A stretch of DNA of 64,000 nt from AWTP1-13 sp041288195. Its GTDB lineage: Bacteria > Pseudomonadota > Alphaproteobacteria > Rhizobiales > Hyphomicrobiaceae. A program made the translations under genes and the position numbers. This document shows, piece after piece, positions 8,908-16,314 of the stretch. The notes below the pieces were generated by a model. The model did not search any database, was not told the DNA's origin, and saw only the letters and a list, made by a program, of their open reading frames with translations. The stretch spans positions 6,865 through 70,864 of the forward strand of contig JBGGME010000045.1 of assembly GCA_041288195.1 (NCBI GenBank), read 5' to 3'. Position 1 is the stretch's first letter. Each line of letters begins with the position of its first letter.

Positions 8908-10331
8908 CCTTGCACCTTTCGCGAGGCATCCGCCCACCAGGGGTCGGGATCTATGGGCCGCTGGTCCTTGCGGAACTCGATGTACAGGACCGGAGCATTG
9001 TCCTGCGCCTTACCCGGTGTTGTCCTCCCAGCAGTGCTCATCACGCCGACCGGCTCGCCGGTCAGCACGAATTGGCCCAGCTGCACGTCTATCTGAGATA
9101 GTCCAGCAAGTAGAATATGATACCCGCCGCCCGCATTAATGATCAAGAGCTGGCCGTAGCTGCGGAACTCGCCCGCATACACGATCCAGCCGTCGCACGG
9201 GGATACCACCTGGCCGCCGTGTCGGGTTTCGAGCACGAGGCCCTTGGACTGGCTGCCATACTTGGTCTTCTCGCCGAATTTGAGGACGCGCTTGCCCGAT
9301 GCCGGCATCGGCAGGATGCCCCGGGCCTCGGAGAACGCGATCTGGGGCTTGATGCGGCCCGGCGTCAGCATCGCCACGCGATCGCCGCCGCTCGGGGCCA
9401 GCACGATCGAGGCATCGCGCTCCTCGGCCGGGCTGCCGCCGGTGCCCGCAGCGCTCTTGGTTGGCGGGGCGGCGGCAGGCGGCTTGGCGCCCGCGGGCGG
9501 CTCGACCGTGGTCGCAAACGGCGAAGTGGGCGGAGCGGCCGCAATCTCCTTCTCGTAGGAGCCGAGCCCGGTTCGCTCTGCAACCTCCTTGTCGAGCTTC
9601 GAGATCAGATCGCCAAGGTCGGCGACGCTCTTTGATATGTCGGCTGCGGCCTGGCGAACCTGCGCGAGCTCCGCCTGCCGCTCGGAGAGCGACTGGCGCT
9701 TCTCCTCCTGGACGCCGGCAAGCCGCACGCGCGCATCGTTGAGCCGGCTCGTCTCGGCGCGCAGCTTCTCGCCCTCGGTGCGGATGCTGGTCTTGACGCG
9801 CATGAGGTCGTTGAGCTGCTCGGAGAGCGCCACCGCCTGGCTCCTGAGCTCGGGAAAGGCGGAGGCCAGCAGCATGGCGCTGCGCACCATGGTGAGCGCG
9901 TCCTCGCGGCGGGTAACCATGACCGGCGGCGGATTGCGGCCCATGCGCTGCATGGCGGCGAGCAGGGCCGAGATCGAGCCGTGCCGCGACTCCAGCGACC
10001 CGCGCAAATGCCGCTCCTGCGCCTCGAGCTCTCCCAGACGCGACTCGATAAGGCTGAGCTGCCCTTCGCTCTGCTGGATCAGCTTGGCCGTTTCGACGAG
10101 ACGAGCATTGATGCGCTCGCGCTCGGCTGCGATCTTGTCGAGGTCGGACTGCAGCTCCTTGCCGCGGCGTTTGTTGGCCTCGAGGCGGCCGCGGTCGGCC
10201 TCCAGCCGCTTGCGGGCCTCGTCGGGGGCGAGAGCCTGCGCCGCCGCGGCCTGCGGCATTGCCACCACGAGCGCGGCAAACAGCCACCCGTGCATCAGGG
10301 TCTGCAGCGCGTGCGCGACGTCCTTGGCCAA
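8904..10331 (-). CDS. envC: EnvC-type murein hydrolase activator with degenerate LytM domain
   Basis: Predicted periplasmic activator of cell-separation amidases. A hydrophobic signal peptide ends near AAAAQA (residues about 15-32). Long coiled coils follow (about 35-250), then a Pro/Ala linker and a C-terminal LytM/M23 fold with VVSPCDGWIVYAGEF and the family ending APVLYIEFRKDQRPIDPDPWW. The zinc ligands of active M23 peptidases are not in place: the usual HxH is YIE, and there is no HxGxD. That is the EnvC pattern of an activator rather than an enzyme. The stop overlaps ctpA by 4 bp. Confidence 0.92.
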   Translation of the reverse strand: MAKDVAHALQTLMHGWLFAALVVAMPQAAAAQALAPDEARKRLEADRGRLEANKRRGKELQSDLDKIAAERERINARLVETAKLIQQSEGQLSLIESRLGELEAQERHLRGSLESRHGSISALLAAMQRMGRNPPPVMVTRREDALTMVRSAMLLASAFPELRSQAVALSEQLNDLMRVKTSIRTEGEKLRAETSRLNDARVRLAGVQEEKRQSLSERQAELAQVRQAAADISKSVADLGDLISKLDKEVAERTGLGSYEKEIAAAPPTSPFATTVEPPAGAKPPAAAPPTKSAAGTGGSPAEERDASIVLAPSGGDRVAMLTPGRIKPQIAFSEARGILPMPASGKRVLKFGEKTKYGSQSKGLVLETRHGGQVVSPCDGWIVYAGEFRSYGQLLIINAGGGYHILLAGLSQIDVQLGQFVLTGEPVGVMSTAGRTTPGKAQDNAPVLYIEFRKDQRPIDPDPWWADASRKVQG

Positions 10332-10482
10332 TGCGCCCTCTGAGCTACCATCGGCACGATCGCTGCCCGCGAATCGGCCATCGATGCCAAAGTATGTCGG
10401 AATCCACTATCATGGATCATGCCAATTGTGGCATCGGTGAGTTGGCGGCTGCGGCCGATCCTGCCATTCTCCGGGCCGAGAC

Positions 10483-10674
10483 ATGGAAACCACGGTTCGA
10501 TATCTGACGGCGATCGCGGCGATTGCGGTGCTGCTGGTGCTGGTGGCCGGGCTATGGAACATGATGCGGGGCACCAGCCCGAACTTGAGCCAGACGCTGA
10601 TGCGCTGGCGCGTCGGGCTGCAGTTCCTCGCCATCGTTGTGACCATGACGCTGCTCTACTTCCTGCGCCATTGA
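10483..10674 (+). CDS. HIG1-like twin-transmembrane protein
   Basis: A 63-residue protein with two membrane helices (about residues 9-25 and 45-60) joined by the short loop NMMRGTSPNLSQTLMRWRV. This resembles the HIG1-domain small membrane proteins of alphaproteobacteria, some of which associate with respiratory oxidase complexes. That role is family knowledge, not shown here. It is divergent from envC and convergent with the small ORF at 10690-10956. Its position just before the cobalamin adenosyltransferase and etf genes is, from memory, common in related genomes. Confidence 0.85.
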   Translation: METTVRYLTAIAAIAVLLVLVAGLWNMMRGTSPNLSQTLMRWRVGLQFLAIVVTMTLLYFLRH

Positions 10675-10689
10675 CCTGGCACGCGGTGC

Positions 10690-10956
10690 CTAAAGAGGCG
10701 GCGTCTTCTCGAGCAGGCTGATGATGAATTCGGCCGCCTGCAGCACGGCAACGCGCGCGGCCAGGCTTGCCTGCACGTACTTGCGGCCGAGCAGCGTGCG
10801 CGCGGTTCTGTAGGCTGCGCCGGCCTTTACGACCGGCCGCACGCGCTCCAGGCGCTGCTGCAGCGATTCCCGGCGCCGCTCCAGGTGAGCATACGAGACG
10901 TTGGACGGCTCGCGGTCGGCAGGGTTGTGAGGGCTGCTGCGGCGTGTCGGCATCAT
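10690..10956 (-). CDS. small basic hypothetical protein
   Basis: Unrecognised 88-residue, arginine-rich protein. The N-terminal 20 residues look disordered (MMPTRRSSPHNP). The rest is predicted helical, with ERRRESLQQRLERVRP and a hydrophobic C-terminal helix AVLQAAEFIISLLEK. The start is a double ATG preceded by GGGAG at a good distance, which supports real translation. It is convergent with the HIG1-like gene, 15 bp away. It may be a small membrane- or nucleic-acid-associated protein, with no further evidence. Confidence 0.6.
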   Translation of the reverse strand: MMPTRRSSPHNPADREPSNVSYAHLERRRESLQQRLERVRPVVKAGAAYRTARTLLGRKYVQASLAARVAVLQAAEFIISLLEKTPPL

Positions 10957-10989
10957 GTCTCCCTGGCACTCGGATGGCGTCTCTCGCGT

Positions 10990-11105
10990 TAGCAGAAAAA
11001 TGGCGCGCGGGCAGCAGAAGCAAGTTCCTTCTCGCTCACCAAGACCTGAGAGCTTGCCCCCGTGGAGCCTCGGAGCCCCGTCGCGTCGCGATGGGGCCCT
11101 TTTTT
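10990..11105 (+). ncRNA. candidate small RNA or leader ending at an intrinsic terminator
   Basis: There is no credible ORF in this stretch, yet it ends in a textbook terminator (see 11075-11105). A second possible stem lies upstream: GCAAG near 11030 with CTTGC near 11053. The transcript could be a free small RNA, or an attenuated leader of the cobalamin adenosyltransferase that starts about 90 bp later. The 5' end is a guess. No cobalamin-riboswitch signature was found. Confidence 0.35.
11075..11105 (+). terminator. intrinsic terminator
   Basis: A nine-pair stem pairs 11075-11083 with 11089-11097 (GCCCCGTCG against CGATGGGGC, including one G-U pair) around a 5-nt loop. CC and six T residues follow. 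No annotated plus-strand gene ends just upstream, so it must close an unannotated transcript or act as an attenuator. Confidence 0.75.
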
Positions 11106-11197
11106 GCGCCCACTGTGAGGCATCGGGCTTGCGGGCGCGGCGAAGAGCCCGCTACGCTGGCCGATGCCGCGCTCGTGGCGCGGCTTGGATGCTTGCG

Positions 11198-11791
11198 ATG
11201 GTCGTCCTCAACAAGATCTACACGCGCACCGGCGACGCCGGCCTCACCGCGCTCGGCACCGGCGAGCGGGTGCCCAAGCATGCCGCGCGCATCACGGCCT
11301 ACGGTACGGTGGACGAGACCAACGCCGTCCTCGGCGTCGCGCGCCTGCATCTGACGCCCGAGTATGCCAACGTCGAAGCCATGCTCGGGCGCGTCCAGAA
11401 CGACCTCTTCGATCTCGGCGCCGACCTGACCATCCCCGAGCGCGACAGCGATCCGGCGGCAAAGCCCGCGCGCGAGCGCCTGCGCGTGACGGACCAGCAG
11501 GTGAAGCGGCTGGAGGACGAGATCGACACGCTGAACGCGGAGCTTGCGCCCCTGCGATCGTTCGTGCTGCCGGGCGGCTCGCCCGCCGCCGCGGCCCTGC
11601 ACGTGGCGCGCACCGTCTGCCGCCGCGCCGAGCGCTGCATGGTGGAGCTCGCCGGCGTTCCCGGCGAAAGTGTCAGCGCGCCGGCGCTGAAATACATCAA
11701 CCGCCTGTCCGATCTGCTGTTCGTGGCGAGCCGCTACGTCAACGCGCGCGGGAAGGATGACGTGCTCTGGGTGCCCGGCCAGAACCGCTAG
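11198..11791 (+). CDS. corrinoid (cobalamin) adenosyltransferase, PduO type
   Basis: Transfers the adenosyl group of ATP to cob(I)alamin to make coenzyme B12. The 197-residue product has the family's ATP-binding opening NKIYTRTGDAGLTALGTG, then YGTVDETNAVLG, QNDLFDLGADL, and the C-terminal helix CRRAERCMVEL with the YINRLSDLLFVASRYVN block. ATG at 11198 matches the family start; an in-frame ATG three codons earlier is possible. Codon use is like its neighbours. The unexplained terminator at 11075-11105 lies upstream. Confidence 0.95.
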   Translation: MVVLNKIYTRTGDAGLTALGTGERVPKHAARITAYGTVDETNAVLGVARLHLTPEYANVEAMLGRVQNDLFDLGADLTIPERDSDPAAKPARERLRVTDQQVKRLEDEIDTLNAELAPLRSFVLPGGSPAAAALHVARTVCRRAERCMVELAGVPGESVSAPALKYINRLSDLLFVASRYVNARGKDDVLWVPGQNR

Positions 11792-11889
11792 ACAATCGAT
11801 AGAGAACCGATAGCCAGCCGCCAGCAAGCATCGATAGGGGATCCGCCAGCGGCCTAGGCTGGCTCGGTCAATCGCGAGGGGAGCCGGAC

Positions 11890-12597
11890 GTGGTCTTCAT
11901 TCCTTTGTCGGACGACAATCCGCTGCGCTCGATTCATTTCCAGTGGGTCACCATCTCTCTCATCGCCATCAACGTCGCTGTGTTCCTGTTGCAGAACTCG
12001 CCGATCGGCCAGGCGACGGCCGCGAGCTTTGCGCTCGTTCCCTCCGAGCTGTTCCAGGTGCACGTCATGGGCGGCTCCGCGCGCGGGCCCTATGACGCCT
12101 ATGCCGTGCCCGAGGGCTACACTCTTCTCTGCTACATGTTCCTGCACGGCGACATCCTGCACCTCTCTTCCAACATGCTGTTCCTGTGGGTGTTCGGCGA
12201 CAACGTCGAGGACGCGATGGGGCACATCAAATTCCTCATCTTCTATCTGCTGTGCGGCGTGGCCGGCGGACTTGCGCATGCCATCGCCCTTCCCGCCTCC
12301 AAGCTGCCGCTGATCGGTGCGAGCGGCGCGGTCGCCGGCGTCATTGCCGCCTATCTCATCCTGCACCCGCGCGTGATGGTGTGGGTGCTGGCGTTCCGCT
12401 TCATCCCGCTGCGCATCTCGGCGGCCTGGGTGCTCGGCTTCTGGGTGCTGACCCAGTTCGCGATGGTAATTCTTAACCAAGCCGATCAGGTCGCGTGGTG
12501 GGCGCACATCGGCGGCATGGTGTGCGGTGCAATCCTGATCCTGTTCATGCGGCGGCCGGGCGTGCAGCTGTTCGATCGCGGTCTTACGCCCGTCTGA
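11890..12597 (+). CDS. rhomboid family intramembrane serine protease
   Basis: Predicted to cleave transmembrane segments of other membrane proteins. The 235-residue protein, starting at GTG, has about six membrane helices. The catalytic serine is in GASGAVAG (residue about 144) and the histidine in WWAHIGGM (about 206). The HGDILHLSSNMLFLWVFGDNVED segment matches the rhomboid L1-loop and second-helix signature. It lies between the adenosyltransferase and etfBA on the same strand but with gaps, so it is probably its own unit. Confidence 0.93.
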   Translation: MVFIPLSDDNPLRSIHFQWVTISLIAINVAVFLLQNSPIGQATAASFALVPSELFQVHVMGGSARGPYDAYAVPEGYTLLCYMFLHGDILHLSSNMLFLWVFGDNVEDAMGHIKFLIFYLLCGVAGGLAHAIALPASKLPLIGASGAVAGVIAAYLILHPRVMVWVLAFRFIPLRISAAWVLGFWVLTQFAMVILNQADQVAWWAHIGGMVCGAILILFMRRPGVQLFDRGLTPV

Positions 12598-12709
12598 CAA
12601 CCGCAGCCGATCCCGCCTGGCGGAATTCGGCGCTCCAGCCGCTCTGCGGCCCTTCTGCAACATTTAACGCTGCCCAAGTGTTGTCCAATGTGCTGCGCCA
12701 GTTGCCCAA

Positions 12710-12738
12710 TTGACACCCAAATGTCGCGGCCCTACGCT
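12710..12738 (+). promoter_or_regulatory. sigma-70-like promoter upstream of etfBA
   Basis: TTGACA at 12710-12715 and TACGCT at 12733-12738 are separated by exactly 17 bp. The site lies about 137 bp upstream of etfB in a 277-bp gap that shows no gene. The downstream leader, about 130 nt long, contains two close copies of a CATAAAC/ACATAAAC stretch near 12774-12791 and no clear riboswitch. Confidence 0.55.
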
Positions 12739-12874
12739 CCATTTCGCACTTGCGAAGTCCGGCTGCCTGCCGTCATAAACAGGACATAAACTGGCGGGTT
12801 CAAAAGGGAAATGACCGCAGTGCAGCGCGACCGGCTGGGGAGCAGGCCGCGCCCGAGATGGAGCCTACTGGGGA

Positions 12875-13630
12875 ATGAAAGTTCTGGTCGCTGTTAAGCG
12901 GGTGGTCGACTTCAACGTCAAGATCCGCGTCAAGTCCGACGGATCGGGCGTGGAGCTCGCCAACGTCAAGATGTCGATGAACCCCTTCGACGAGATCGCC
13001 GTCGAGGAGGCCGTGCGGTTGAAGGAGAAGGGGCTCGTCAAGGAGATTGTCGCCGTCTCCGTCGGCCCGACCAAGTCGCAGGAGACCATCCGCACCGCGC
13101 TGTCGATGGGGGCCGATCGCGGCATCCTCGTCGAGACGCCCGACGGCCAGGCCATCGAGCCCCTGTCGGTCGCCAAGATCCTCAAGGGCGTGATCGACGC
13201 GGAGAAGCCGGCCTTCATCATCCTCGGCAAGCAGGCGATCGACGACGATTGCAATCAGACCGGACAGATGCTCGCCGCCCTGCTCGGCTGGCCGCAGGCG
13301 ACGTTTGCCTCCAAGCTCGTGATCGAGGGCGAGTCGGCGCTCGTCACGCGCGAGGTCGACGGCGGCCTCGAGACGCTGAAGGTGAAGCTGCCGGCGGTGG
13401 TCACGACAGACCTGCGCCTCAACGAGCCGCGCTATCCCTCGCTGCCCAACATCATGAAGGCGAAGAAGAAGCCGCTCGACGTCAAGAAGCCCGCCGACCT
13501 CGGCGTCGATGTCGCGCCGCGGCTCAAGGTGCTCAAGACCGTGGAGCCGCCTGGCCGCAAGGCCGGCGTCAAGGTCGCCAACGCAGCCGAGCTCATCGCC
13601 AAGCTGAAAGAGGTGGGCGCGCTGTCATGA
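12875..13630 (+). CDS. etfB: electron transfer flavoprotein subunit beta
   Basis: Small AMP-binding subunit of ETF, which takes electrons from acyl-CoA and other flavin dehydrogenases. The 251-residue protein has the ETF-beta opening MKVLVAVKRVVDFNVKIRV, the KMSMNPFDEIAVEEAVRLKEKG block, the adenine-binding GKQAIDDDCNQTGQMLAA, and the C-terminal docking region. The ATGA overlap with etfA shows translational coupling. Confidence 0.97.
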   Translation: MKVLVAVKRVVDFNVKIRVKSDGSGVELANVKMSMNPFDEIAVEEAVRLKEKGLVKEIVAVSVGPTKSQETIRTALSMGADRGILVETPDGQAIEPLSVAKILKGVIDAEKPAFIILGKQAIDDDCNQTGQMLAALLGWPQATFASKLVIEGESALVTREVDGGLETLKVKLPAVVTTDLRLNEPRYPSLPNIMKAKKKPLDVKKPADLGVDVAPRLKVLKTVEPPGRKAGVKVANAAELIAKLKEVGALS

Positions 13631-14571
13631 CGGTCCTTCTTCTCGCCGACCACGACAACAAGGCGATCGGCGCCGCCGTCGCCAAGGCCATGAGCGCCGC
13701 CAAGGCGCTGGGAGGCGATGTGCACGTGCTGGTCGCCGGTTCCGGTTGCAAGGCCGTTGCCGAGGCCGCCGCCAAGCTCGACGGCGCAACGAAAGTGCTC
13801 CTCGCCGACGCGCCCCACCTCGGCCACCAGCTGGCCGAGGAGCTCGCGGCCCTGATCGTCGGGCTGATGGGGAGCTACGACGCCGTCATCACCGCCTCCA
13901 CCGCCTCGGGCAAGAACATCATGCCGCGCGTCGCCGCCCAGCTCGACGTGATGCAGATCTCCGACATCATCAAGGTGGTGTCGCCCGACACCTTCGAGCG
14001 ACCGATCTACGCCGGCAACGCCATCCAGACGGTGCAATCGGGCGACAAGAAAAAGGTCATCACCGTGCGCACCACCGCCTTCCCGGCGGTCGGCAACAGC
14101 GCCAACGCTCCCATCGAGGCCGTCGCGGCGACTACGCCCGTCGGCCTCTCGAGTTTCGAGAAGGCCGAGATCCAGAAATCCGACCGGCCGGAGCTGACGG
14201 CCGCCAAGATCGTGGTGTCGGGCGGACGCGGGCTGCAGTCGAACGAGAACTTCAAGAAGTACATCGAGCCCGTGGCCGACAAGCTGGGCGCCGCGGTGGG
14301 CGCCAGCCGTGCTGCGGTCGATGCCGGCTACATGCCCAACGACTACCAGGTCGGCCAGACCGGCAAGGTGGTGGCGCCCGAGCTCTACATCGCGGTCGGC
14401 ATTTCAGGCGCCATTCAGCATCTGGCGGGCATGAAGGACAGCAATGTCATCGTCGCGATCAACAAGGACGGCGAGGCGCCGATCTTCCAGGTGGCCGACT
14501 TCGGGCTGGTGGCGGACCTGTTCCAGGTGCTTCCCGAGCTCGAGGCCGAACTCGGGAAGGCCGGCAAGTAG
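13627..14571 (+). CDS. etfA: electron transfer flavoprotein subunit alpha
   Basis: FAD-binding subunit of ETF. The start ATG at 13627 overlaps the etfB stop (ATGA), giving 314 residues. The C-terminal FAD domain is clear: SGGRGLQSNENF, GYMPNDYQVGQTGKVVAPELYIAVG, SGAIQHLAGM and the terminal DFGLVADLFQVLPEL. It passes electrons to ETF-quinone oxidoreductase, which is not in this window. The downstream 3-hydroxyacyl-CoA dehydrogenase suggests a fatty-acid or butyrate-type role. Confidence 0.97.
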   Translation: MTVLLLADHDNKAIGAAVAKAMSAAKALGGDVHVLVAGSGCKAVAEAAAKLDGATKVLLADAPHLGHQLAEELAALIVGLMGSYDAVITASTASGKNIMPRVAAQLDVMQISDIIKVVSPDTFERPIYAGNAIQTVQSGDKKKVITVRTTAFPAVGNSANAPIEAVAATTPVGLSSFEKAEIQKSDRPELTAAKIVVSGGRGLQSNENFKKYIEPVADKLGAAVGASRAAVDAGYMPNDYQVGQTGKVVAPELYIAVGISGAIQHLAGMKDSNVIVAINKDGEAPIFQVADFGLVADLFQVLPELEAELGKAGK

Positions 14572-14618
14572 GACTGGGCGGCTGATGTTCAACCGGGGCT
14601 GCTAAGGAGCGAGGCGTC

Positions 14619-15569
14619 ATGGACGCGAGCGTCAAGACGAAGAAACCCGGCACGCAACTGGAGCGCGCGCGCAAGGGCGTGGAAACCGGCGCAGCGGCGA
14701 TCAAGTCGGTCGGCATCATCGGCGCCGGCCAGATGGGCAACGGCATCGCCCACGTGGTCGCGCTCGCGGGCTACGATGTGGCCATCAGCGACGTGCGAAA
14801 GGACGCGCTCGAGAAGGCGCGCTCCGTCATCGAGCGCAACATGGCGCGTCAGGTCTCGCGCGGCATCATCACCGATTCCGAGATGCAAACGGCCCTGAAG
14901 CGCATCCACGGCGTGACCGACGTTGCCGCGCTCGGCGAGGCCGACCTCGTGATCGAGGCCGCCACCGAGGACGAGGCGGTCAAGCGCAAGATCTTCATCG
15001 ACCTCTGTCCGGCGCTCAAGAAGAGCGCCATTCTCGCCACCAACACCTCCTCGATCTCGATCACCCGGCTCGCCTCCGTCACCGACCGGCCCGAGCGTTT
15101 CATCGGCATCCACTTCATGAACCCGGTGCCGATGATGCAGCTCGTCGAGCTGATCCGCGGCATCGCCACCGAGGACGAGACCTTCGGCCTCGCCAGGACC
15201 TTCATCGAGAGTCTCGGCAAGACCATCGCCGTGTCCGAGGACTTCCCGGCCTTCATCGTCAACCGCATCCTGTTGCCGATGATCAACGAGGCGGTCTACA
15301 CGCTCTACGAGGGCGTCGGCACCGTGGAGGCCATCGACAAGGCCATGCGGCTCGGCGCCAACCACCCGATGGGCCCGCTCGAGCTTGCCGACTTCATCGG
15401 GCTGGACACCTGCCTCTCCGTCATGCAGGTGCTCTACGAGGGTCTCGCCGACTCCAAGTACCGGCCCTGCCCGCTGCTCGTGAAGTACGTCGAGGCCGGC
15501 TGGCTCGGCCGCAAGACCCAGCGCGGCTTCTACGACTACCGCGGCGAGAAGCCCGTCCCCACCCGCTGA
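14619..15569 (+). CDS. 3-hydroxybutyryl-CoA dehydrogenase
   Basis: NAD(P)-dependent oxidation of 3-hydroxyacyl-CoA to 3-oxoacyl-CoA, the hbd/paaH family. The 316-residue protein has the Rossmann motif IIGAGQMGNGIA (residues about 33-44), and the catalytic His in GIHFMNPVPMM with the ATNTSSISIT segment. The C-terminal domain reads GANHPMGPLELADFIGLDT and WLGRKTQRGFYDY. It has an extra basic N-terminal tail of about 28 residues. It follows etfA by 47 bp on the same strand, preceded by AAGGAGCGAGG, so it probably belongs to the etf transcript. Confidence 0.95.
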   Translation: MDASVKTKKPGTQLERARKGVETGAAAIKSVGIIGAGQMGNGIAHVVALAGYDVAISDVRKDALEKARSVIERNMARQVSRGIITDSEMQTALKRIHGVTDVAALGEADLVIEAATEDEAVKRKIFIDLCPALKKSAILATNTSSISITRLASVTDRPERFIGIHFMNPVPMMQLVELIRGIATEDETFGLARTFIESLGKTIAVSEDFPAFIVNRILLPMINEAVYTLYEGVGTVEAIDKAMRLGANHPMGPLELADFIGLDTCLSVMQVLYEGLADSKYRPCPLLVKYVEAGWLGRKTQRGFYDYRGEKPVPTR

Positions 15570-15613
15570 GGCGCGGGCGGGCGTGATATCGTCCCCCGTT
15601 GAAGTGGGACAGC

Positions 15614-16309
15614 ATGCCGACCCATGATCTGCCACGCGGCCAAAGGGCGATCGACCATTTTCCGCGCTTCGGCGTGCCGGCTTACGCCAATCGCTGGCCG
15701 CGCGTGCCCGACGAGCCCACACTCGCTATCTCGGGACTCGTCGAGACGCCGTTCACGCTGGAGCTTCGTGCGCTCGCGAGCCTGCCGCGCGTCGAGATCA
15801 TCGCCGACTTTCACTGCGTCACGACTTGGACCAGCAAGCGTCACGCATGGAGCGGCTATCGTCTCGCCGACGTGCTGGACCAGGTCGTGGCGCCACGGGC
15901 GCGTCCGGCTGCCACCGTGCGCTACCTCGGCTTCCTGTCGCTCGATGGCTACAAGATCTGCATCGACCGCCGTGATATCGATGCCGACACTTTGCTTGCC
16001 GATCGGCTCGATGGCGAGCGGTTGCCCGCGGAGCACGGCGCCCCGCTGCGCGTCGTTGCGCCCGCACTCTACGGCTACAAGAGTGCCAAGCATGTGAGCG
16101 GGATCGAGTTCCTGGCCGACTACCGCCGCGGACACGCCGAGCGCCAGACGATCGCGCATCCCCGCGGGCGCGTCGCCTATGAGGAGCGCGGGCGCTTCCT
16201 GCCGGGCTGGGTTTATCGCTACGCCTACCGGGCGTTGATTCCCTGGACTTTGGCCCAGTATGCGCGCGCGGCGCAGCGCCGGGCGGAACCCGCCAGCGAG
16301 CGTCCTTAG
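15614..16309 (+). CDS. molybdopterin-dependent oxidoreductase, sulfite-oxidase fold
   Basis: A compact 231-residue single-domain protein of the sulfite oxidase/YedY-like family. The likely molybdenum-ligand cysteine is in DFHCVTTWTS (residue about 67), followed by WSGYRLADVL, the GEPLPAEHG-like RLPAEHGAPLRVVAP, and YKSAKHVSGIEF. No signal peptide is seen, so a cytoplasmic location is inferred. ATG at 15614 is preferred; an in-frame TTG lies five codons earlier. The stop is only 5 bp from the hyuB stop on the other strand. The substrate is unknown. Confidence 0.87.
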   Translation: MPTHDLPRGQRAIDHFPRFGVPAYANRWPRVPDEPTLAISGLVETPFTLELRALASLPRVEIIADFHCVTTWTSKRHAWSGYRLADVLDQVVAPRARPAATVRYLGFLSLDGYKICIDRRDIDADTLLADRLDGERLPAEHGAPLRVVAPALYGYKSAKHVSGIEFLADYRRGHAERQTIAHPRGRVAYEERGRFLPGWVYRYAYRALIPWTLAQYARAAQRRAEPASERP

Positions 16310-16314
16310 GCTGG

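Noticed and set aside
7741..9096. 451-codon plus-strand open frame opposite ctpA
   Set aside because: No motif; ctpA on the other strand has full catalytic residues and a coupling overlap with envC.
11030..11070. Possible TPP or cobalamin riboswitch near the CTGAGAG stretch
   Set aside because: Only the seven-base match was present; the rest of the TPP core and the B12 box were not found.
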